A stretch of DNA of 64,000 nucleotides from [Mycobacterium] stephanolepidis. GTDB lineage: Bacteria > Actinomycetota > Actinomycetes > Mycobacteriales > Mycobacteriaceae. The notes under the pieces are model-generated. The model made no database searches and was not told the origin of the DNA. It saw only the letters and a list, made by a program, of their open reading frames with translations. Positions 17,639 through 26,832 of the stretch are shown piece by piece (within the stretch, counting starts at the first letter, position 1; each line of letters opens with the position of its first letter). Made by a program: the position numbers and the translations under genes. The DNA is taken from NCBI RefSeq assembly GCF_002356335.1, contig NZ_AP018165.1:4650001-4714000 (forward strand). The letters are read 5' to 3'.

Positions 17639-18652
17639 CTAGAAGCGCTGCCAGTCGTCGTAGCCGTCATAATCCTTGTACGGGCCACCGGGCGAGTTTT
17701 TCACGATCACCGGATCGCCGGGGTGGGACTGGTTGAAGTACCAGGTGGCGTTGTCGGTGCTCAGGTTGATGCAGCCGTGGCTTACATCGCGCTTACCCTG
17801 ATCGCCCACCGACCACGGCGCCGCATGGACGAAAATGCCGGAGTTGGACAACCGGGTGGCCCAGAACACGTCGAGCTTGTAGCCCTCGGGCGAGGTCGTC
17901 GGCACCCCGTAGGTTGACGAGTCCATCACCATCTTCTGGAACTTCTCGCTGACGTAATAGGTGCCGTTCTTCGTCTCGTGCTTCTTGTCGTGCTTACCTA
18001 TCGACATCGGCATGGTGCGTTCCACAACCCCGTTGCGGGTCACCGTCATCGTGAAGGTGGCATCGTCGACTGTCGACACGAAGGCGTCACCGACCTTGAA
18101 ACTCCACTTGGTCCCGCCGGCATTCACGTTCACGTCGGTGTTCGCGGGCCAGAACTGAGTGGGCTTCCAGCGCAGCTGCTGATCGGTGTACCAGTAGAAG
18201 TATCCCGGCGCGGGCTTCGACGTGGTGATCTTCACGGCGGCCTCGGCGGCCTTCTTGTCCGTCACCGGAGCCGCGAAGACAATCGTCACCGGCTGAGCCA
18301 CACCAACGACGTCGCCGTTATTGGGCGAGTTCTTCAATAGGCCCACCGGCAACGGCGGCACGTCGCCCGTCGGAGGCGCCCCGGGAGGCGGCGTGGTCGG
18401 CGCCGGAGCCGGCGGAACCTCGCCGGGAGGCGGCGCGTCAGGCGCGGGCGGCGGCGGCAGCTCCCACGGCAGCGGCGGGGGCGGCGGTAGTTCGAACGGC
18501 GGCGGTGGGGGTGCCGGTTCTTGAATACCCGGATCGCCGGGGTCACCCGGCTCTGCGAGGGCAGGAATCACGCCAGCACCCAGCAGTCCTGCAACACAGA
18601 TACCGCTGATGAGGGCGCGCCGGAACCAACGAGTTAAGACAAGCATGCTCAC
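17639..18652 (-). CDS. Secreted L,D-transpeptidase (YkuD; Rv0192/LdtMt4-like)
   Basis: 337 aa with a signal peptide (cleavage near residue 33, PALAEP) and a long Pro-rich linker (about 38-105, repeats of PPPPPLP type). An Ig-like domain (about 108-185) precedes the YkuD catalytic domain. The active site IFVHAAPWSVGDQGKRDVSHGC-IN is complete, with His in FVHAA and nucleophile Cys in SHGCINL. It should form 3-3 cross-links in peptidoglycan. No lipobox Cys is seen at the signal cleavage site. Start GTG 18652 or ATG 18646. The unusual palindrome at 18771 lies upstream and may control it. Confidence 0.88.
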   Translation of the reverse strand: MSMLVLTRWFRRALISGICVAGLLGAGVIPALAEPGDPGDPGIQEPAPPPPPFELPPPPPLPWELPPPPAPDAPPPGEVPPAPAPTTPPPGAPPTGDVPPLPVGLLKNSPNNGDVVGVAQPVTIVFAAPVTDKKAAEAAVKITTSKPAPGYFYWYTDQQLRWKPTQFWPANTDVNVNAGGTKWSFKVGDAFVSTVDDATFTMTVTRNGVVERTMPMSIGKHDKKHETKNGTYYVSEKFQKMVMDSSTYGVPTTSPEGYKLDVFWATRLSNSGIFVHAAPWSVGDQGKRDVSHGCINLSTDNATWYFNQSHPGDPVIVKNSPGGPYKDYDGYDDWQRF

Positions 18653-18770
18653 TCCTGTAGACGCGACACATCCAGTGTGTCATAGGGTTCGTCGCCACCA
18701 GGCAACTCGATGTTTCACCGGTTCAAGAAAATACGTCTTGACCAGGCCTTATCGCCGTTGATTAGAAAAG

Positions 18771-18807
18771 GTCACATTCATAACCCCGTGGGGGTACCTG
18801 ATGTGAC
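18771..18807. promoter_or_regulatory. Nested 37-bp palindrome with RicR-like core upstream of ldt
   Basis: Outer arms GTCACAT (18771-18777) and ATGTGAC (18801-18807), and inner arms ACCCC (18783-18787) and GGGGT (18791-18795), are all centred on the same base, 18789. The inner part, TAACCCCGTGGGGGTA, resembles the copper-responsive RicR box seen at 25285. It lies 119-155 bp upstream of the L,D-transpeptidase start and downstream of the stop of the leftward fadE, so it is probably an operator for ldt rather than a terminator. Which protein binds is not known. Confidence 0.55.
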
Positions 18808-18870
18808 TCAGCGCGCTGGGCGACCGTCGCGGATGCCCAGCTCACCCAGCCAGCTAAGTACTCCGACAGG

Positions 18871-20031
18871 TTACCGGCTCAGCGCACGGGCGATGAGCAT
18901 CAGCTGCACCTCGCTCGTCCCCTCGCCGATCTCCAGGATCTTGCTGTCGCGATACTGACGAGCGACCGGAGACTCGTTCATGAACCCCGCCCCGCCGAAG
19001 ATCTGGGTGGCATCGCGTGCGTTGTCCATCGCCGCCTCACTGGCCACCAACTTGGCAATCGACGCCTCGGTCTTGAACGGCTTTCCGGCCAGCAGTAGCG
19101 CGGCAGCGTGGTAGTAGGCCAGACGGGCTGTGTGCGCGCGAGCCTGCATCCGGGCGATCTTGAACGACACCGATTGGTAGTCGATGATCGCGCTGCCGAA
19201 GGCCGGGCGACTGCTGGCGTACCGCAGGCTTTCGTCGACGCATCCTTGTGCGGCACCGGTTGCCAATGCCGCGATGGCGATTCGCCCCTCATCGAGGATC
19301 CGCAGGAATCCCGCGTAACCACGACCACGCTCGCCCAGCAGATTCTCGTAGGGCACCCGTACATCGTCGAAGCTCAGTGGATGCGTGTCCGAGGCATTCC
19401 AACCGACCTTGTCGTATCCCGGCTCGACGGTGAATCCCGGTGCACCCGAAGGTACGTGAATGACCGAGATCTCCGGCGAACCGTCTGCCGAACGTCCGGT
19501 TACTGCCGCAACACCCACCACCGCGGTGATATCGGTTCCGGAATTGGTGATGAATGCCTTGGAGCCGTTGATGACCCAGCTGCCGTTGTCCTCGACGGCC
19601 CGGGTTCGAATCGAGCCGGGGATGTCGGTACCACCACCGGGCTCAGTCAAACCGAAGGCGGCCAGGGATTTTCCGGAGGCGAGTGCTGGAAGCCAGCGCT
19701 GCTTCTGCTCTTCGTTCCCAAACCGGTAGATCGGCATGGCGCCCAGGGACACGGCAGCCTCGAGGGTGATGGCCACACTCTGGTCCACCCGGGCCAGCTC
19801 TTCCAGCGTCAGGCACAGTGCGAAGTAGTCACCACCCATTCCGCCGTACTCCTCGGGGAAGGGCAGACCGAACAGCCCCATGTCACCCATCTGCGCCACC
19901 ACCGCATACGGGAAGGTCTTGGTGGCGTCGTGATGGGCGGCCACCGGAGCCACCACCGAATTCGCAAATTCTTCAACGGTTTTACGTAGCGAGTCGTACT
20001 CGCCAGGCAACTCCGCGGTGCTGAATGTCAT
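18871..20031 (-). CDS. Acyl-CoA dehydrogenase (FadE, branched-chain type)
   Basis: 386 aa with the full acyl-CoA dehydrogenase fold: AFGLTEPGGGTDI (FAD/substrate signature near 128), the QIFGGAGFMNESPVARQYRD signature near 350, and a catalytic-base region around ILEIGEGTSEVQ (Glu in EGTSE). Being the last gene of an accD1-accA1-fadE operon, it most likely oxidises isovaleryl-CoA or a similar branched acyl-CoA in leucine catabolism, like FadE19 beside AccA1/AccD1 in M. tuberculosis. The ATG overlaps the accA1 stop by 4 nt (ATGA). Confidence 0.87.
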   Translation of the reverse strand: MTFSTAELPGEYDSLRKTVEEFANSVVAPVAAHHDATKTFPYAVVAQMGDMGLFGLPFPEEYGGMGGDYFALCLTLEELARVDQSVAITLEAAVSLGAMPIYRFGNEEQKQRWLPALASGKSLAAFGLTEPGGGTDIPGSIRTRAVEDNGSWVINGSKAFITNSGTDITAVVGVAAVTGRSADGSPEISVIHVPSGAPGFTVEPGYDKVGWNASDTHPLSFDDVRVPYENLLGERGRGYAGFLRILDEGRIAIAALATGAAQGCVDESLRYASSRPAFGSAIIDYQSVSFKIARMQARAHTARLAYYHAAALLLAGKPFKTEASIAKLVASEAAMDNARDATQIFGGAGFMNESPVARQYRDSKILEIGEGTSEVQLMLIARALSR

Positions 20032-21986
20032 GCCTTCTCCTCCTCGGGGTCGATAACGGGATGGATGGTGGCCAGGAGTTGATCGACGGCCACTTGGTCG
20101 CCGACGGCCACCGCGACGGTCACGGTTCCGGCGATCGGTGCACGCAGGGTGTGTTCCATCTTCATGGCCTCGACCACCACAACCGGGGCGTCACGCTCGA
20201 CAACGGCACCCGTGTTCACCGACACCACACGTACGACCCCGGGCATCGAGCTCCGGATTTCGCCGTCCTCGTCTTCGCCGTCGTGGTGCCGCAACCGGGG
20301 TTCCGGCGCGATATCGGCATGCCAGGTTCCTTCTTCGGTGGCTATCCACGCCGCGGTGCTCGTCCGTGCCGCGTTCGCGCGGTACAGCTGGCCGGCGAAT
20401 TCGACACTCACGTGTCCTGCGGCGCGATGAGCCCTGGCAGAAGTGCGCTCGCCGTCCCCGATGCCGACCTCGGCCACCGGGTCACCCCAGAGCTGGACCA
20501 GTTCGACGGACTCTCCGATGCGCAACCGGTACGAACGCGGCGCGTGTTCGCCAATACGCCACCCGGACTTGCTGTTCCACAATGTCCCGGATTCCGATTC
20601 GCCGTCCAGCAGGGCCGCTGCGGCCACCCACACCCAATGCGGCACGACCGGCGGATGGTATTCGGACGCGATCTTGTCGAGCAGCGCCGTGTCTATGTCC
20701 CCGGATATCACGACGGGATTCGTGACCAGCGCGCGCAAGAAGTCGATATTGGTTCCCACGCCCAGTATCCGGGTGTCGGCGAGGGCCTGGTCGGCCTCGG
20801 CCAGTGCGGTGGCACGGTCGGCCGCATGCACAATCACCTTGGCCAGCATCGGGTCGAATCGCGAACCCACCACCGACCCTGTCGACAATGCCGTGTCCGT
20901 GCGCGCGCTGCTCGAAAAGCGCGCCAGCGCAACCGTTCCTCCGGTCGGAAGGAACTCACGAGCCGGATCTTCGGCGTACACCCGTGCTTCGATCGCGTGG
21001 CCGCTCAGCGAGATCTGTTCTTGCGTCAAGGGGAGCCGTTCGCCCGCTGCGACGAGGATCTGCCACTGCACCAGGTCAATCCCCGTCACCATCTCGGTGA
21101 CCGGATGTTCCACCTGAAGACGGGTGTTCATCTCCATGAAGTAGTAGTGCTCGGGAGCATCGCTGTCCAGAATGAACTCAACGGTTCCCGCGCCGAAATA
21201 GCCAACGCTACGAGCGATTTGACATGCAGTCTCGCCCATCGCGGCCCGGAGTTGCGCGGTCAACAGCGGGGATGGCGCTTCTTCGATCACCTTCTGGTGT
21301 CGTCGCTGCAGACTGCACTCACGCTCGCCCAGGTGCACCACGTTGCCGTGAGTGTCACCGAAGACCTGCACCTCGATATGCCTGGGGCGGGCCAGGTAAC
21401 GCTCGACGAGCAAGGTGTCGTCGCCGAAGATCGCGGTGGCCTCGCGCCGTGATGCGATCAGCGCATCGGGCATCTGCCTCAGGTCGTGCACCACCCGCAT
21501 GCCCTTGCCACCGCCACCCGCAGACGGCTTGATGATCAGCGGGGCTCCGATTTCCTCGGCGGTGACGACCAGCTCCTCATCCGAGAGTGCGCCCACGCTG
21601 CCCGGGACCACCGGCTCGCCCGCTGCGGCAACGGTGTCCTTAGCCCTGATCTTGTCGCCCATGGCGTCCATCGCCTCGGCGGGCGGCCCGACGAAGACGA
21701 TCCCCGCCGACTGACACGCGCGAACGAAATCGGCATTCTCCGAGACGAATCCGTATCCAGGGTGCACAGCATCGGCCCCGGACTGTTTGGCGGCGCTGAT
21801 GATCGCGTCGATATCGAGGTAGCCCGCGGATTCAGCACCGAGGTACACCGCGGTGTCGCAGGCATCGAGATGATCGGTGTCTCCGTCGGTATAGACGGCG
21901 ATCGATCGAATCCCCATGCCTCGCAGCGTGGATGCGATGCGAACCGCGATCTCGCCGCGGTTGGCGATAAGCACTGAACGAATCAC
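20028..21986 (-). CDS. accA1: Acyl-CoA carboxylase alpha chain AccA1 (biotin carboxylase + BCCP)
   Basis: 652 aa from GTG 21986 (VIRSVLIANRGEIAVRIA). A biotin carboxylase domain (1-~450) has the ATP-grasp Gly-rich loop KPSAGGGGKGMRVV, EMNTRLQVEHPVTEM and HAIEARVYAEDP. A BCCP domain at the C-terminus holds the biotinylation motif EAMKMEH. With AccD1 it forms 3-methylcrotonyl-CoA carboxylase, which acts after the acyl-CoA dehydrogenase step of leucine degradation. Gene order accD1-accA1-fadE on one strand supports this, and the fadE start overlaps its stop. Confidence 0.88.
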   Translation of the reverse strand: MIRSVLIANRGEIAVRIASTLRGMGIRSIAVYTDGDTDHLDACDTAVYLGAESAGYLDIDAIISAAKQSGADAVHPGYGFVSENADFVRACQSAGIVFVGPPAEAMDAMGDKIRAKDTVAAAGEPVVPGSVGALSDEELVVTAEEIGAPLIIKPSAGGGGKGMRVVHDLRQMPDALIASRREATAIFGDDTLLVERYLARPRHIEVQVFGDTHGNVVHLGERECSLQRRHQKVIEEAPSPLLTAQLRAAMGETACQIARSVGYFGAGTVEFILDSDAPEHYYFMEMNTRLQVEHPVTEMVTGIDLVQWQILVAAGERLPLTQEQISLSGHAIEARVYAEDPAREFLPTGGTVALARFSSSARTDTALSTGSVVGSRFDPMLAKVIVHAADRATALAEADQALADTRILGVGTNIDFLRALVTNPVVISGDIDTALLDKIASEYHPPVVPHWVWVAAAALLDGESESGTLWNSKSGWRIGEHAPRSYRLRIGESVELVQLWGDPVAEVGIGDGERTSARAHRAAGHVSVEFAGQLYRANAARTSTAAWIATEEGTWHADIAPEPRLRHHDGEDEDGEIRSSMPGVVRVVSVNTGAVVERDAPVVVVEAMKMEHTLRAPIAGTVTVAVAVGDQVAVDQLLATIHPVIDPEEEKA

Positions 21987-22050
21987 TGGCCGCACCTTCT
22001 GTTTGTCGTGTAAACGGCCCCCGCACGCGGGAGGTAGCCCCACATCACTG

Positions 22051-23628
22051 TCACATCCGGAAGACGCCGTAGGAAACGGGTTCAAGTGGCGCGTTGGCGC
22101 AGATTCCCAGCGCCAGCCCGAGCACCGTGCGCGTGTCGGCGGGGTCGATCACTCCGTCGTCCCACAGCCGTGCCGTCGAGTAGTACGGATTGCCTTGCCG
22201 TTCATACTGTTCGCGTATGGGCGCCTTGAACGCTTCCTGCTCGTCCTCGGTGAACTCCTTGCCCGACGCCGCGCTTTGGTCGGCGCGCACCGTCGCAAGC
22301 ACCGAGGCGGCCTGCTCACCGCCCATCACCGAGATACGTGCGTTCGGCCACATCCACAGGAATCGCGGCGAGTACGCGCGCCCACACATCGAGTAGTTGC
22401 CGGCACCGTAGGAGCCACCGATGACCACCGTCAGCTTGGGTACGCGTGCACACGCCACGGCGGTGACCATCTTCGCCCCGTGCTTGGCAATACCGGCGGC
22501 CTCGTAATCGCGACCCACCATGAATCCCGAGATGTTCTGCAGAAATACCAGCGGAATACGTCGCTGATCACACAATTCGATGAAATGTGCAGCCTTCATG
22601 GCACTTTCGGCGAACAGCACGCCGTTGTTCGCGATGATTCCGACCGGGTGCCCGTGCAGCCGCGCAGTTCCCGTGACGAGCGATTTTCCGTACTCCGCTT
22701 TGAATTCGGTGAAGGTGCCACCGTCCACGAGCCGCACAATTACCTCGTGGACGTCGTAGGGGATGCGCGGATCGGTGGGCACCACGTCGTACAGGGTGCC
22801 CGGATCGCGCTCTGGGGCAATTGTTTCGGTAACCGGCCAGGGTGCCTCGACCTTGGGCGCCAGCGTCGACACGATGCGGCGCACGATCCGCAATGCGTCC
22901 TTGTCATCGGATGCCAGGTGATCGGTCACACCCGAGGTACGCGAATGCAGGTCGCCGCCGCCGAGCTCCTCGGCGGTCACCACCTCACCCGTGGCGGCCT
23001 TCACCAGCGGCGGACCCCCCAAGAAGATCGTGCCCTGCTTGCGCACGATGACGGCTTCGTCGCTCATGGCCGGCACATACGCGCCACCGGCGGTGCAACT
23101 ACCCAGCACCGCGGCGATCTGCGGAACTCCCTTGGCGCTCATGGTGGCCTGGTTGTAGAAGATCCTGCCGAAGTGCTCGCGATCCGGGAACACCTCGTCT
23201 TGCTTGGGCAGGAAGGCGCCACCGGAGTCCACCAGATAGATGCAGGGCAGCCGGTTCTGTAGCGCGATCTCCTGGGCGCGCAGATGCTTCTTGACCGTCA
23301 TCGGGTAGTACGTGCCACCCTTGACCGTCGCATCGTTGGCGGCAATCACGCATTCGCGCCCCGAGACACGGCCGATACCGGCGATCATGCTGGCCCCGGG
23401 TGCGTCGTCGTCGTACATGCCGTTCGCCGCGAGTGGTGACAACTCCAGGAACGGGCTGCCCGGATCGAGCAGCGCCTCGACGCGGTCGCGCGGCAGGAGC
23501 TTGCCGCGGTCCACATGCCGCTGTCGGGACTGTTCATTGCCGCCGAGCGCAGCGCGGGCGAGCCGCTCCCGCAGCTCGGCGACCAGTCGAGCATGCTCGG
23601 CCCTGTTCTGCTCACCAACCAGAGTCAT
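22051..23628 (-). CDS. accD1: Acyl-CoA carboxylase beta chain AccD1 (carboxyltransferase)
   Basis: 525 aa with two crotonase-like carboxyltransferase halves. Recognisable stretches are [42 protein letters not shown] and [16 protein letters not shown] in the N-half, and [11 protein letters not shown] with [20 protein letters not shown] in the C-half. These match methylcrotonyl-CoA carboxylase beta chains more closely than propionyl-CoA ones. It is the first gene of the operon and faces a TetR gene across a palindromic operator. Confidence 0.88.
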   Translation of the reverse strand: MTLVGEQNRAEHARLVAELRERLARAALGGNEQSRQRHVDRGKLLPRDRVEALLDPGSPFLELSPLAANGMYDDDAPGASMIAGIGRVSGRECVIAANDATVKGGTYYPMTVKKHLRAQEIALQNRLPCIYLVDSGGAFLPKQDEVFPDREHFGRIFYNQATMSAKGVPQIAAVLGSCTAGGAYVPAMSDEAVIVRKQGTIFLGGPPLVKAATGEVVTAEELGGGDLHSRTSGVTDHLASDDKDALRIVRRIVSTLAPKVEAPWPVTETIAPERDPGTLYDVVPTDPRIPYDVHEVIVRLVDGGTFTEFKAEYGKSLVTGTARLHGHPVGIIANNGVLFAESAMKAAHFIELCDQRRIPLVFLQNISGFMVGRDYEAAGIAKHGAKMVTAVACARVPKLTVVIGGSYGAGNYSMCGRAYSPRFLWMWPNARISVMGGEQAASVLATVRADQSAASGKEFTEDEQEAFKAPIREQYERQGNPYYSTARLWDDGVIDPADTRTVLGLALGICANAPLEPVSYGVFRM

Positions 23629-23652
23629 ACCCAGCTCCGAAGTCTGAAGTTT

Positions 23653-23697
23653 CAGTTAATGAGGATTAACTTGAATTAAGATAATCTCCATTAACTG
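23653..23697. promoter_or_regulatory. Operator for the divergent TetR/acc operon
   Basis: Two 16-nt arms, CAGTTAATGAGGATTA (23653-23668) and TAATCTCCATTAACTG (23682-23697), are inverted repeats with two mismatches around a 13-nt AT-rich centre. It lies in the 101-bp gap between accD1 and the TetR gene, and its AT-richness contrasts with the GC-rich surroundings. It is the obvious binding site for the BkaR-like repressor. Confidence 0.75.
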
Positions 23698-23729
23698 ATT
23701 TGTCTAGAGCGAGCTGCCGAGGAGGTGTG

Positions 23730-24332
23730 ATGACCAACCTGGTACCCGAGTCGGAAACTCCGAACAAACGCGAACGTGCCAAAGCCGATCGTCGGGATCA
23801 GCTGCTGCAGGCTGCGGCCCGGCTGGTGGCCATGCGTGGGTATGCCCGGGTGCGCCTGGAAGATCTCGGCTCGGCCGTGGGGATTAGCGGCCCGGCGATT
23901 TACCGGCACTTCCCGAACAAAGAAGCCCTGCTGGTGGACCTACTCACGGACGTGAGCCGCCGACTACTGGCCGGGGGCACCCATGTCGTCGAGGCGGCAG
24001 CCGGGGCTTCAGAGGCACTCTCGGGGCTCATCGATTTCCACCTCGACTTCGCACTCAACGAGAGCGACCTGATCCGGGTCCAGGACCGCGACCTCGACTC
24101 GCTACCGGAGACCGCACGACGTCAGGTGCGTCAATACCAGCGCCGGTACGTGGAGGCCTGGGTCCAGGTGCTCTGCCAGATCGATGGCGAGCTCGACGAG
24201 TCGGATGCGCGCATCAAGGCGCATGCCGCGTTCGGCCTGATGAACTCCACGCCGTACAGCGCCGGTCGATCAGCGCCCACTCAGACGCGAGCGGTGCTGC
24301 GGCAGATGGTGGTTGCCGCGCTCAACTCCTAG
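23730..24332 (+). CDS. TetR-family repressor (BkaR/Rv2506-like)
   Basis: 200 aa from ATG 23730, preceded by GAGGAGG. The N-terminal HTH is typical: RRDQLLQAAARLVAMRGYAR, then LEDLGSAVGISGPAIYRHFPNKEALL (residues ~50-75, given in pieces). The C-terminal ligand domain is all helical. In M. tuberculosis, Rv2506 (BkaR) represses the branched-chain keto-acid and accA1/accD1 genes next to it. The divergent placement here, with the palindrome between, suggests the same job. The stop shares CTAG with the convergent ricR gene. Confidence 0.82.
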   Translation: MTNLVPESETPNKRERAKADRRDQLLQAAARLVAMRGYARVRLEDLGSAVGISGPAIYRHFPNKEALLVDLLTDVSRRLLAGGTHVVEAAAGASEALSGLIDFHLDFALNESDLIRVQDRDLDSLPETARRQVRQYQRRYVEAWVQVLCQIDGELDESDARIKAHAAFGLMNSTPYSAGRSAPTQTRAVLRQMVVAALNS

Positions 24333-24637
24333 CTGCGGACCAACCGGGCAATCGCCGCCGAGGCCTCGGCCAGTTTCTCATCGGCGTCGGCGCCACCATC
24401 GGCAACGGCATTGGAGACGCAGTGACCGAGGTGCTCGTCGAGGAGCCCGAGCGCAACCGACCGTAGCGCGCTCTGCGCCGCGCTGATCTGGGTCAATACG
24501 TCGATGCAGTACTTATCCTCGTCGATCATCTTGGCGATACCGCGCACCTGCCCCTCGATGCGCAGGAGCCGCTTGGCGTAGTCATCCTTTTTCAGCGAGT
24601 AACCGTGTCCGGTCGAAGTCTTCGTGCTCATGTCCAT
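24329..24637 (-). CDS. ricR: CsoR/RicR-type copper-sensing repressor
   Basis: 102 aa of the CsoR/DUF156 fold. The Cu(I) ligands of the family are present: Cys in KYCIDVL, then His and Cys in DEHLGHCV. RLLRIEGQVRGI is the family signature of helix 1. The start overlaps the stop of the DUF305 lipoprotein gene by 1 nt (TAATG), so the sensor is coupled to it. The operon has a RicR box upstream. This matches Rv0190 (RicR), which represses copper-protection genes until copper is bound. Confidence 0.86.
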   Translation of the reverse strand: MDMSTKTSTGHGYSLKKDDYAKRLLRIEGQVRGIAKMIDEDKYCIDVLTQISAAQSALRSVALGLLDEHLGHCVSNAVADGGADADEKLAEASAAIARLVRS

Positions 24638-25266
24638 TACCCCTTGAGAAGGCCTTGCATCGTGTCGATCTCAGGCTGCTGATTATCGATGATCTTTTGC
24701 GCCAACTGCTTTGCCGAAGGGTACTGGCCTCCGGAGAGTTCCGCATTCGACATCGCGACGGCGCCCTGGTGGTGAGCGATCATCGACTGCAACCACAGCT
24801 GGTCGAAAACCTCGCCGTTGAGGGTCTTCATCCGGTCCAATACCGGCGTGTCCACCATGCCAGGCATGTGTCCGGCGGGGTCATGCCCCTCCGGCATGAG
24901 CGGCTGACCCCAGCTGGTGAGCCACTCGGTGAAGGTGTCGATCTCGGGCTGCTGCGCCGTCTGAATGTTGTTCGCGAGCTCCAGTACCGCCGGATTGGCG
25001 GTGCGTCCCTCGGTCAACTTCGACATCTCGACGGCCTGCTGGTGATGCATGATCATCTGCTGAGCGAACGTCACATCAGCATCGTTGTGATCGGACGGGG
25101 CCGTCGCCGGATTGGTATCGAGCGTCGTCGTCATCCCCGACATGCCGGAATGACCTGAATGGTCGGACGTCGTCTCATCACCCTTTTTGTCCGAGCTACA
25201 CGCTGACAGAATCAGCACCGCAGCAGCAGCGCCGGCAAGGATCGCAGTCCGAGTTCGGTTTCGCAT
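24637..25266 (-). CDS. DUF305 copper-associated lipoprotein
   Basis: 209 aa from ATG 25266. A lipoprotein signal is clear: hydrophobic stretch ILAGAAAAVLILSAC with lipobox LSAC (Cys ~23). The linker is His/Met-rich (DHSGHSGMSGM, and later GHDPAGHMPGM). Two DUF305 repeats each have the MIMHHQQAVEM or MIAHHQGAVAM motif and QQPEID. His-His and Met residues suggest metal binding, most likely copper, consistent with co-transcription with ricR and the RicR box at 25285. It is probably a periplasmic copper buffer or chaperone. Confidence 0.85.
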   Translation of the reverse strand: MRNRTRTAILAGAAAAVLILSACSSDKKGDETTSDHSGHSGMSGMTTTLDTNPATAPSDHNDADVTFAQQMIMHHQQAVEMSKLTEGRTANPAVLELANNIQTAQQPEIDTFTEWLTSWGQPLMPEGHDPAGHMPGMVDTPVLDRMKTLNGEVFDQLWLQSMIAHHQGAVAMSNAELSGGQYPSAKQLAQKIIDNQQPEIDTMQGLLKG

Positions 25267-25284
25267 GGCACTATCGTAGCTCAG

Positions 25285-25300
25285 ATACCCCCGTAGGGTA
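25285..25300. promoter_or_regulatory. RicR box of the DUF305-ricR operon
   Basis: ATACCCCCGTAGGGTA lies 19 nt upstream of the DUF305 start, in position to overlap the promoter. It agrees with the known mycobacterial RicR palindrome (TACCC...GGGTA). It makes the operon copper-inducible and autoregulated. Confidence 0.8.
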
Positions 25301-25340
25301 CGAGATCGCGAGAGGGCATGCCCCTCGTGGGTACAAGGCG

Positions 25341-26723
25341 CTAAACGACGGACTCCTCCAGCTGGGTCAGCGCCTCCTCCAGATGAGTCAGGATCCGCTG
25401 CAGATGCGGCACGCTCGTGCGGCATCCGGTCAATCCGAAGTGCATCGCCGACCCACTGCTGGTGCACGTGATGTTCAACGCCACCCCGTCGATCGGGATC
25501 GACGCCGGGTAGCACCCGTCCATCTCGAACCCGTTCCAGAACATATCGGTGCGCGGGCCCGGGACATTAGAAATGATCACGTTGAATGCGGGAGCCGCCC
25601 GGTCCACCAAGCCCGGGACGGCACCGGTCAACGCGGGAGCTCCATTGAGCGCCCCCACCAGCATCCGCTGCATGGGTGTCATCTCCGAGAGCACCGACTT
25701 GGCGGCCTGCACCGAGTCGCGGATCGCACTGAACCGCTCCAGCGGATCGGGCTTGTCGGTCGCCAGGTTGGCCAGCAGCGCGGTGATCGAGTTCCCCGCG
25801 TTCTGGTCCCCCTCGGCCCGGATCGACACCGGACACATCGCGATGAGCGGCTTGTCGGGTAGTGCGTTCTGCTCCTCCAGATACGTGCGCAACGCACCGG
25901 CGCACATCGCCAGCACCACATCGTTGACGGTTCCCCCCAGAGCTTTGCCCGCCTCCTTGATCCGCGTCATCGACCAGGTTTGCGCCGCGAAGCGTCGGGC
26001 GCCTCCTATCGAGACATTCAGCATGGTGTGCGGAGCCGACAACGGCCTGACGAGCTGTGGGTCCGACAGCGCGTGGCGTCCGTACTTGAGCAGACCGGGC
26101 GGAATCGACACGACCTGCCGCACCGCGCCGGCGGCTCCCTTGACGAGGTCCAGCGCCGAGGTGTTGGTGGTACTCACGATGCTGCTCTTCGCACGCCGCT
26201 TGGCCGGGGCCCACACGGCCTGGCAGTCGCGCGCATCGGGATCGTCGGAGAGCGAGCGCATCATCATGCGCAAGGCACCGACACCGTCGATGACGGCGTG
26301 GTGCATCTTCGTATAGACAGCCAGGCGTCCGTCCGAAAGCCCTTCCACCACATGCATTTCCCATAACGGCCGGTGCCGATCCAGCGGCGAGCTGTGCCAC
26401 CGTGAGGTGACGGTCAGCAGTTCGCGCACCCGGGCCGGGCGCGGCAGCGCCGAACGGCGCACGTGGTACTCCCAGTCGATCTCGTCGTCGATGATCCAGG
26501 TGAGGTTGCCCATCACCGCCAGCGGCTGCCCGGGTCGTTTGCGGAAGTCCGATGACACCTCGGTGGTGGACATCAGCTGTTCGTAGAACACCTCGGCATA
26601 ATCCGGGCCCGCATCGACGGGCGGTTTGAACAGCTGTAGGCCGCCGACGTGGAAGGGATGTTCCCGCGTCTCCCCGATGAGAAACATCGAGTCGCTGACC
26701 GGCATGAATGGCATGGCGGTCAT
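25341..26723 (-). CDS. WS/DGAT wax ester synthase / diacylglycerol acyltransferase
   Basis: 460 aa from ATG 26723 (MTAMPFMPVSDSMFL). The catalytic motif HHxxxDG is present as MHHAVIDGVGA near residue 150, and PLWEMHVVEG precedes it. NDVVLAMCAGALRTYL and the NVIISNVPGP motif are present towards the C-terminus. It makes triacylglycerol or wax esters from acyl-CoA, as in Tgs proteins. It is divergent from ilvD across 109 bp. Confidence 0.9.
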   Translation of the reverse strand: MTAMPFMPVSDSMFLIGETREHPFHVGGLQLFKPPVDAGPDYAEVFYEQLMSTTEVSSDFRKRPGQPLAVMGNLTWIIDDEIDWEYHVRRSALPRPARVRELLTVTSRWHSSPLDRHRPLWEMHVVEGLSDGRLAVYTKMHHAVIDGVGALRMMMRSLSDDPDARDCQAVWAPAKRRAKSSIVSTTNTSALDLVKGAAGAVRQVVSIPPGLLKYGRHALSDPQLVRPLSAPHTMLNVSIGGARRFAAQTWSMTRIKEAGKALGGTVNDVVLAMCAGALRTYLEEQNALPDKPLIAMCPVSIRAEGDQNAGNSITALLANLATDKPDPLERFSAIRDSVQAAKSVLSEMTPMQRMLVGALNGAPALTGAVPGLVDRAAPAFNVIISNVPGPRTDMFWNGFEMDGCYPASIPIDGVALNITCTSSGSAMHFGLTGCRTSVPHLQRILTHLEEALTQLEESVV

Positions 26724-26832
26724 GCTGCCACTTTGCTCGGCTTCCGGAGGCGGAATCCACAGCGATGAGCTGCTGGCACGAAGAGCGAATCCCCTTTGAC
26801 CGGCTAAGTAGCCGCCGGGGATACTTAGACGC

